Source: Bradyrhizobium oligotrophicum S58
Lineage (GTDB): Bacteria > Pseudomonadota > Alphaproteobacteria > Rhizobiales > Xanthobacteraceae
Direction: 5' to 3'
DNA: 64,000 bases
Assembly: GCF_000344805.1 (NCBI RefSeq)
Contig: NC_020453.1
Coordinates: 7,163,001-7,227,000, forward strand
Shown: positions 58,812-64,000 of the stretch, piece after piece
How positions within the stretch are numbered: the first letter of the stretch is position 1
Layout of the letters: each line of letters starts with the position of its first letter
Notes under the pieces: model-generated
Databases searched by the model: none
Told to the model about the DNA's origin: nothing
What the model saw: only the letters and a program-made list of their open reading frames with translations
Made by a program: the position numbers and the translations under genes

Positions 58812-59088
58812 GGGAATAACTCCTTTTGGGGTGCAATGAAATTTACGGATGCCCTTCATCTGACTGGCAAATATTCGTTCCATCGCGCCGGCCTCGGGTT
58901 CACCGTCAGACCGCAACCGTGACCATTCGCCACACTCGAGACGCGAATATTAGCTCAGCCACAACCCCGCGCGCCCGCGAGGAGAGGTGCACCTCTGTTG
59001 CTGGATCAGATCGACCTGATCTCATCTGCACGCCGACGCGCCCGCCGAACTGGCCATCGTCGGAGCGGATGCCGGCCTGCGAAGGCGC

Positions 59089-59113
59089 CGCCCCGGGGGA
59101 CCGGGGCGTTTTT
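59089..59113 (+). terminator. Orphan rho-independent terminator
   Basis: CGCCCCGG-GGGA-CCGGGGCG followed by TTTTT on the plus strand. No plus-strand gene ends before it, but palindromes AGAGGTGCACCTCT (58983) and GATCAG/CTGATC (59004-59021) precede it, so it may end a small RNA. Its stem is identical with that of the hsp20 terminator. Confidence 0.55.
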
Positions 59114-59163
59114 GTGCGGAAGGATTGGAATGCTCTGATGCTCCGCAGCCGCTCCAAACACAA

Positions 59164-59263
59164 TGTCATGCCCGCGAAGGCGGGCATCCAGTACGCCGAG
59201 GCGGTGGTGATGAGCCGAGATGCCGGTGGCTACTGGATCGCCCCGTCAAGCCGGGCGACGACA
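59164..59263. repeat. REP-like palindromic element
   Basis: ATGCCCGC-GAAG-GCGGGCAT starts the element and ATCCAGTA inside it is answered by TACTGGAT, with GGGCGACGACA at the right end echoing TGTCATGCCC at the left. Sequences of this type are widespread in Bradyrhizobiaceae intergenic DNA. It lies in the gap 58812-59304 between the secreted peptide and the Pro-rich protein; apart from the candidate RNA terminator no gene is supported there. Confidence 0.65.
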
Positions 59264-59304
59264 GGTGTGGTTGGGGTGACAGCACGGCAGAACCTCTGAA
59301 CGGC

Positions 59305-60348
59305 TTAGTCCAGCCCCTGAGCCGGCGGCATCTTTGCCGTCGGCAAGATCTGCGGCGCCGGCTTCGCAGCCGGTGGGGGCACGGAGGCGGTCGTCTGCGG
59401 TGTGGCCGCGGCCGATTGGACAGGCTTTGCGTCGGCCGGCTTCGCCTCCGATGCTTTCGCTTCCGGTGCCTTCGCCTCCGGTGCCTTGGCCTCAACCGGC
59501 TTGGCCTCAACCGCTTTCGGCTGCTCCGCCTTGGCCTCGACCGGCTTCGTCTCGACGGGCTTCACGTCGACAGGCTTTACGTCGACAGGCTTGGCCTCGG
59601 CCGGCTTGATGTCCGCGGGCCGGGGCGCAACCGGCTTGGCCGCCTCGGCCGGTTTCGGATTGAGCGCGGCGGTCTGCGGCGCGGGCGCCACCGGCCGGGC
59701 GGCGGGTGTCGGCACCTTCGGCAGCTGGGCCGGCATCGCATTGGCCACCCGGGGCGTGGCAGGCATCGGGGGCACCAGGCGCGGATCGGCCCGGATCACG
59801 CTCGGCGGCGGCAGACGATCGAGGCCGCCGCGCGGCGCCGGCTCGTAGCGCATCCGCTCATAGTCGTCGCCCCATTGGGATGCCGGCACGAAGCGCAGGA
59901 TGCGGCCGGAGCGGGCATCGACGACGAGCTTGCCGTCCTCGCCCTCGCGGTCGAGCACCGCCACGACATAGACATTGCCGCGCTGGCGCGGCGCGCCGAG
60001 CGGCGAAAAGCCGTTGTCGCGCAGGATCGCATAGACCTCATGCACCGGCAGGAAGGCCGGCGCGTAGCCATAGTCCGGCTGGTAGCCGTCTCGATAGCCA
60101 TCCTGGCGGTACACCGGCGCCGGCGGCACATAGCGCTCGTCGCGGTAGCCGTAGTCAGGGCCCGGCCGGTAGCCGTAGCGCGGCGGCGGCGCGGGCACGA
60201 CGGCCGGCGGCGGCAGATCCGGATAAGGCGCATCGAAATCGGAGACCGCCGTATAGGGCGCGCGGATGCCCGACGGCGGCAGCGGCTCGGCCTGCGCGGC
60301 AAATGCCGCGATCAAAGAGGCTGAGACGGCTCCAACTAGCAACTTCAT
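59305..60348 (-). CDS. Exported Pro/Ala/Lys-rich protein of unknown function
   Basis: Protein of 347 residues. The signal peptide is LLVGAVSASLIAAFAAQA. A Tyr/Pro/Gly-rich part (residues 40-95, with repeated YGY and RDGY) leads to a small folded domain at about 97-155: FLPVHEVYAILRDNGFSPLGAPRQRGNVYVVAVLDREGEDGKLVVDARSGRILRF, resembling a PepSY-type strand pattern. The last 180 residues are a degenerate repeat of KPVxVKPVE, KPVEAK and APEAK units, an extended periplasmic spacer like TonB-type linkers. It likely spans the periplasm. It is divergent from gltB across a 551-bp gap. Confidence 0.75.
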   Translation of the reverse strand: MKLLVGAVSASLIAAFAAQAEPLPPSGIRAPYTAVSDFDAPYPDLPPPAVVPAPPPRYGYRPGPDYGYRDERYVPPAPVYRQDGYRDGYQPDYGYAPAFLPVHEVYAILRDNGFSPLGAPRQRGNVYVVAVLDREGEDGKLVVDARSGRILRFVPASQWGDDYERMRYEPAPRGGLDRLPPPSVIRADPRLVPPMPATPRVANAMPAQLPKVPTPAARPVAPAPQTAALNPKPAEAAKPVAPRPADIKPAEAKPVDVKPVDVKPVETKPVEAKAEQPKAVEAKPVEAKAPEAKAPEAKASEAKPADAKPVQSAAATPQTTASVPPPAAKPAPQILPTAKMPPAQGLD

Positions 60349-60615
60349 GGCTCAAAGCTCCTGCATGCCCCCGCACGTGAAGCTGTTCGCTTCTTCTCAA
60401 GTGTCGCGGAAGTTCTGCCGTGATTCCGGCGGTCCTGGGTCGGAGAGGGGGCGGGATCGAGGCGTTGGATTTCAAAATCGCGCGCAACGCGTGATCGGCA
60501 GGCGCCGGTGCGGCGTTCCCAGCCGGAAGATTTGCCGGGGTTTATGGCCTGGAGAGCGGCTTGGCCGAAGGACTCGGACGCGCTTGTGTGATAGGTTAAA
60601 GTTTGGCATCTTGCG

Positions 60616-60672
60616 TTTTAGGACAGAAATGCTGTCTAAAATTTCGTTGCAAAGGTGACCGAGACTTTGCAA
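60616..60672. promoter_or_regulatory. Two inverted repeats upstream of gltB
   Basis: TTTTAG/CTAAAA arms (60616-60641, one bulge) are followed by an 8-bp perfect repeat TTGCAAAG/CTTTGCAA (60647-60672). They lie in an AT-rich part of the gap 60349-60899, 230-280 bp before the gltB start, and suggest regulator sites. No promoter boxes are certain and no sigma-54 motif with correct spacing was seen. Confidence 0.5.
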
Positions 60673-60899
60673 TGATGTTACGGCGCCCAATCACGTTACG
60701 ACATGGGGCGCTGCGACATGAACAGGCCGTGATCGTCCAGAGGGGACTTAGTCCCCCGGACCCTGGCCTGAATTCTGCAAATGCGGCTCGCTGAGAAGGA
60801 CGAGCGTTGGTTCCGGAGAGGGGCCGCGCAGCGCCCGGGGTGCGCCGGACTGTACCGGACTGTGGTGAAGGCCCTGACCAATAATTGATGGGGACGGAT

Positions 60900-63800
60900 A
60901 TGAGCGGATCGAAGGTCGAGCACGGAAAGTTGGGCGGCGCGGTGCAGGCTGTGGATTCGCGTGAAAAACCGGCCGAGATCACCCGCGAGCTGCATACGTG
61001 GCGCCCCGAAGCCGAGGGCCTCTATGACCCCTCGCAGGAGAAGGATTCCTGCGGCGTCGGCTTCATCGCCAACATCAAGGGCCAGAAGTCGCATCAGATC
61101 GTCTCCGACGCGCTGAACATCCTGTGCAATCTCGAGCACCGCGGCGCCGTCGGCGCCGATCCGCGCTTCGGCGACGGCGCCGGCATCCTGGTGCAGATCC
61201 CGCACGCCTTCTTCTCGCGCAAGGCGAAGGAGCTCGGCTTCACCCTGCCCGCCCCCGGCGAATATGCCATCGGCGCGCTGTTCATGCCGCGCGACGAAGC
61301 GTGGCGGAACGTCATCAAGAGCATCATCGCCGACCAGATCGAGGACGAAGGCCTGGTGCTGCTCGGCTGGCGCGACGTGCCGACCGACAACTCCTCGCTC
61401 GGCGTCACCGTGAAGCCGACCGAGCCGCGCACCATGCAGGTGTTCATCGGCCGCAACGGCGCCGCCAAGACCGAGGACGAGTTCGAGCGCAAGCTCTACA
61501 TCCTCAGAAAGTCGATCTCGCAGGCGATCTACCAACGGCGCGACCGCGGCATGTCGGGCTATTACCCGTGCTCGCTGTCGTGCCGGACCGTGATCTACAA
61601 GGGCATGTTCCTGGCCGACCAGCTCGGCAAGTACTACGCCGATCTGCACGAGCCGGACTTCGAGAGCGCGCTGGCGCTGGTGCACCAGCGCTTCTCGACC
61701 AACACCTTCCCGACCTGGTCGCTGGCGCATCCGTACCGAATGATCGCGCATAACGGCGAGATCAACACCTTGCGCGGCAACGTCAACTGGATGGCGGCGC
61801 GGCAGGCCTCGGTGTCGTCGGAGCTGTTCGGCAAGGACATCAGCCGCCTCTGGCCGATCTCCTATGAAGGCCAGTCCGACACCGCCTGCTTCGACAACGC
61901 GCTCGAATTCCTGGTGCAGGGCGGCTACTCGCTGCCGCACGCGGTCATGATGATGATCCCGGAGGCGTGGGCCGGCAATCCGCTGATGAGCGAGGAGCGC
62001 CGTTCGTTCTACGAATATCACGCCGCGCTGATGGAGCCGTGGGACGGCCCGGCTGCGATCGCCTTCACCGACGGCCGCCAGATCGGCGCCACGCTCGACC
62101 GCAACGGCCTGCGGCCGGCGCGCTATCTCGTCACCAAGGACGACCGCATCGTGATGGCGTCCGAGATGGGCGTGCTGAAGATTCCGGAGGACCAGATCGT
62201 CACCAAGTGGCGGCTGCAGCCCGGCAAGATGCTGCTGGTCGATCTCGAGCAGGGCCGCCTGATTCCCGACGACGAGATCAAGGCACAGCTGGCCGCCAGC
62301 CATCCGTACACCGAGTGGCTCGGCCGCACCCAGATCCAGGTCGAGAAGCTGCCGGACGTGGCGACCAAGGGCGCGCGCACAAACCTGCCGCTGCTCGATC
62401 GCCAGCAGGCGTTCGGCTACAGCCAGGAAGACATCAGCCTCTTGATGACGCCGATGGCTGCGACCGGCGAGGAAGCCATGGGCTCGATGGGCAACGACGC
62501 GCCGATCTCGGCGCTGTCGGACAAGCCCAAGCTCCTGTTCACCTACTTCAAGCAGAACTTCGCCCAGGTCACCAACCCGCCGATCGATCCGATCCGCGAG
62601 GAGCTGGTGATGAGCCTGGTCTCGATCATCGGTCCCCGGCCGAACCTGTTCGACCTCGAAGGCGTCGCCTCGACCAAGCGGCTCGAAGTGCATCAGCCGA
62701 TCCTGACCGATGCGGACCTGGAGAAGATCCGCTCGATCTCGGAGGTCTCCGACAGCCACTTCGTCTCGCGCACGCTCGATACCACCTTCGATGCGAGCCT
62801 GGGCGCGGCCGGCTTCGAGCAGGTGCTCGACGATCTCTGCGGCCGCGCCGAGGCCGCGGTGCGCGAGGGCGTCAACATCATCATCCTGTCCGACCGCATG
62901 GTCTCTGCCGACCGGATTCCGATCCCGTCGCTGCTCGCCTGCGCCGCCGTGCATCATCACCTGATCCGCACCGGCCTGCGCACCTCCGTCGGTCTGGTCG
63001 TCGAGTCCGGTGAGCCGCGCGAGGTGCATCACTTCGCGTGCCTGGCCGGTTACGGCGCCGAGGCGATCAACCCCTATCTGGCCTTCGAGACCATCGTCGC
63101 GCTGAAGGACAAGCTGCCGGGTGCGCTGAGCGACTACGAGGTCGTCAAGCGCTACATCAAGTCGATCGGCAAGGGCCTGCTCAAGGTCATGTCGAAGATG
63201 GGCATCTCGACCTACCAGTCCTATTGCGGCGCGCAGATCTTCGACGCGGTCGGCCTGCGCGGCGAGTTCGTGCAGAAGTTCTTCTACGGCACCCATACCC
63301 GGATCGAAGGCGTCGGCCTTGCCGAGATCGCCGAGGAGACCACGCGCCGCCATCGCGATGCGTTCGGCGACGCGCTGGTCTACAAGACTGCGCTCGACGT
63401 CGGCGGCGAATATGCCTTCCGCACCCGCGGCGAGGACCACGCCTGGACCGCGGAGTCGGTCGCGACGCTGCAGCATGCGGTGCGCGGCAATTCGCAGGAG
63501 CGCTATCAGGCGTTCGCCAAGCTGCTCAACGAGCAGTCCGAGCGGCTCCTGACCTTGCGCGGCCTGTTCCGGATCAGGTCGGCCGAGGACGACAAGCGCA
63601 AGCCCGTGCCGCTCGACCAGGTCGAGCCCGCCAAGGACATCGTCAAGCGCTTCGCCACCGGTGCGATGTCGTTCGGCTCGATCTCGCGCGAGGCGCACAC
63701 CACGCTCGCGATCGCCATGAACCGGATCGGAGGCAAGTCGAACACCGGTGAAGGCGGCGAGGAAGCCGATCGCTTCAAGCCGCTGCCGAACGGCGATTCC

Positions 63801-64000
63801 ATGCGCTCGGCGATCAAGCAGGTCGCCTCGGGCCGGTTCGGCGTGACGACGGAGTATCTCGTCAACTCCGACATGATGCAGATCAAGATGGCGCAGGGGG
63901 CCAAGCCCGGCGAAGGCGGCCAATTGCCCGGCCATAAGGTCGACGCCACCATCGCTCGCGTGCGCCACTCCACGCCGGGTGTGGGCCTGATCTCGCCGCC
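60900..64000 (+). CDS. gltB: Glutamate synthase large subunit, 5' part, truncated by window end
   Basis: The first 1,033 codons of the NADPH-dependent glutamate synthase alpha chain. Catalytic Cys51 starts the mature N-terminus in EKDSCGVGFIANIKG after a propeptide of about 50 residues; it captures ammonia from glutamine. The class-II amidotransferase (HRGAVGAD, RFSTNTFPTW, NGEINTLRGN), the central domain and the start of the FMN domain (AMSFGSISREAHTTLAIAMNRIGGKSNTGEGGE) are all in frame. The 3Fe-4S Cys cluster and C-terminal repeat domain lie beyond 64000. Product makes glutamate from glutamine and 2-oxoglutarate with GltD. The ATG at 60900 has GGGGAC nearby. The preceding inverted repeats may tie it to nitrogen or carbon status. 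Confidence 0.95.
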   Translation, partial: MSGSKVEHGKLGGAVQAVDSREKPAEITRELHTWRPEAEGLYDPSQEKDSCGVGFIANIKGQKSHQIVSDALNILCNLEHRGAVGADPRFGDGAGILVQIPHAFFSRKAKELGFTLPAPGEYAIGALFMPRDEAWRNVIKSIIADQIEDEGLVLLGWRDVPTDNSSLGVTVKPTEPRTMQVFIGRNGAAKTEDEFERKLYILRKSISQAIYQRRDRGMSGYYPCSLSCRTVIYKGMFLADQLGKYYADLHEPDFESALALVHQRFSTNTFPTWSLAHPYRMIAHNGEINTLRGNVNWMAARQASVSSELFGKDISRLWPISYEGQSDTACFDNALEFLVQGGYSLPHAVMMMIPEAWAGNPLMSEERRSFYEYHAALMEPWDGPAAIAFTDGRQIGATLDRNGLRPARYLVTKDDRIVMASEMGVLKIPEDQIVTKWRLQPGKMLLVDLEQGRLIPDDEIKAQLAASHPYTEWLGRTQIQVEKLPDVATKGARTNLPLLDRQQAFGYSQEDISLLMTPMAATGEEAMGSMGNDAPISALSDKPKLLFTYFKQNFAQVTNPPIDPIREELVMSLVSIIGPRPNLFDLEGVASTKRLEVHQPILTDADLEKIRSISEVSDSHFVSRTLDTTFDASLGAAGFEQVLDDLCGRAEAAVREGVNIIILSDRMVSADRIPIPSLLACAAVHHHLIRTGLRTSVGLVVESGEPREVHHFACLAGYGAEAINPYLAFETIVALKDKLPGALSDYEVVKRYIKSIGKGLLKVMSKMGISTYQSYCGAQIFDAVGLRGEFVQKFFYGTHTRIEGVGLAEIAEETTRRHRDAFGDALVYKTALDVGGEYAFRTRGEDHAWTAESVATLQHAVRGNSQERYQAFAKLLNEQSERLLTLRGLFRIRSAEDDKRKPVPLDQVEPAKDIVKRFATGAMSFGSISREAHTTLAIAMNRIGGKSNTGEGGEEADRFKPLPNGDSMRSAIKQVASGRFGVTTEYLVNSDMMQIKMAQGAKPGEGGQLPGHKVDATIARVRHSTPGVGLISP

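Noticed and set aside
58906..59187. 93-codon minus frame beginning MPAFAGMT
   Set aside because: That start is the usual translation of a REP-like palindrome; the frame crosses the orphan terminator.
60696..63968. 1,090-codon minus-strand frame opposite gltB
   Set aside because: gltB motifs are continuous on the plus strand; the antisense frame has shadow composition.
1..64000. CRISPR array, prophage or insertion sequence
   Set aside because: No regularly spaced direct repeats, no transposase or integrase motifs and no phage structural genes were seen on either strand.

Overview
The window looks like a chromosomal segment of a Bradyrhizobium-type alphaproteobacterium (order Hyphomicrobiales). 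It is GC-rich with strong third-position GC. It carries a CpdR cell-cycle receiver, HWE-family kinases, an Hsp20 gene behind a ROSE-like RNA thermometer, and several intergenic palindromic repeats of the kind scattered through Bradyrhizobium and Rhodopseudomonas genomes. Species cannot be fixed from sequence alone. There is no phage, no insertion sequence and no CRISPR array. The content is mostly metabolism, transport and signalling, with some orphan accessory genes.

Left third (1-22.5 kb): tail of a sensor kinase, galE, an EmrAB-type efflux pair, a 317-bp tandem duplication beside an mlrC-like M81 peptidase gene, a membrane-anchored class III cyclase, and a TetR-controlled RND efflux operon with a 200-bp palindromic element inserted between its two genes. 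A polyamine-type ABC operon (binding protein, ATPase, two permeases) follows, then a sugar-nucleotide-type epimerase, a cupin, a GNAT acetyltransferase, and a TetR gene facing a DUF4267/DoxX membrane pair whose promoter spacer is filled by an operator-like palindrome.

Middle (22.5-46 kb): a 53-residue membrane peptide, an AHSA1-like protein, an orphan LanC-like cyclase, a low-GC hypothetical, a tRNA-Val(GAC), cpdR, an N-formylglutamate amidohydrolase gene, a probable antisense-Shine-Dalgarno sRNA on the minus strand, a HisN-type phosphatase, an HBM-domain chemoreceptor, LysR/TauE and LysE genes, and two tandem cyclase-TolB-TPR paralogues, the first lacking the transition-state arginine. Next come a RoxA-like dihaem c-type cytochrome and a dabB-dabA inorganic-carbon uptake operon with a divergent LysR regulator.

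Right third (46-64 kb): a repeat-rich gap, a two-gene operon of unknown function (three-helix membrane protein plus exported protein), a 48-residue membrane peptide, a GntR gene diverging from an amino-acid-type binding protein, a complete HWE kinase, a TPR protein, two alpha/beta hydrolases, ROSE-hsp20, a small secreted Cys protein, a Pro/Lys-rich exported protein, and the first 1,033 codons of gltB (cut by the window end).

The most interesting leads are: the candidate sRNA at 28.4 kb; two copies of a repeat sharing a compensatorily changed hairpin; the arginine-less cyclase paralogue with a duplicated upstream box; the unknown operon at 47.4-49.2 kb; the orphan LanC; and the TetR operator that exactly fills a promoter spacer. 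All functional statements are from motif recognition by eye. No database search was run.
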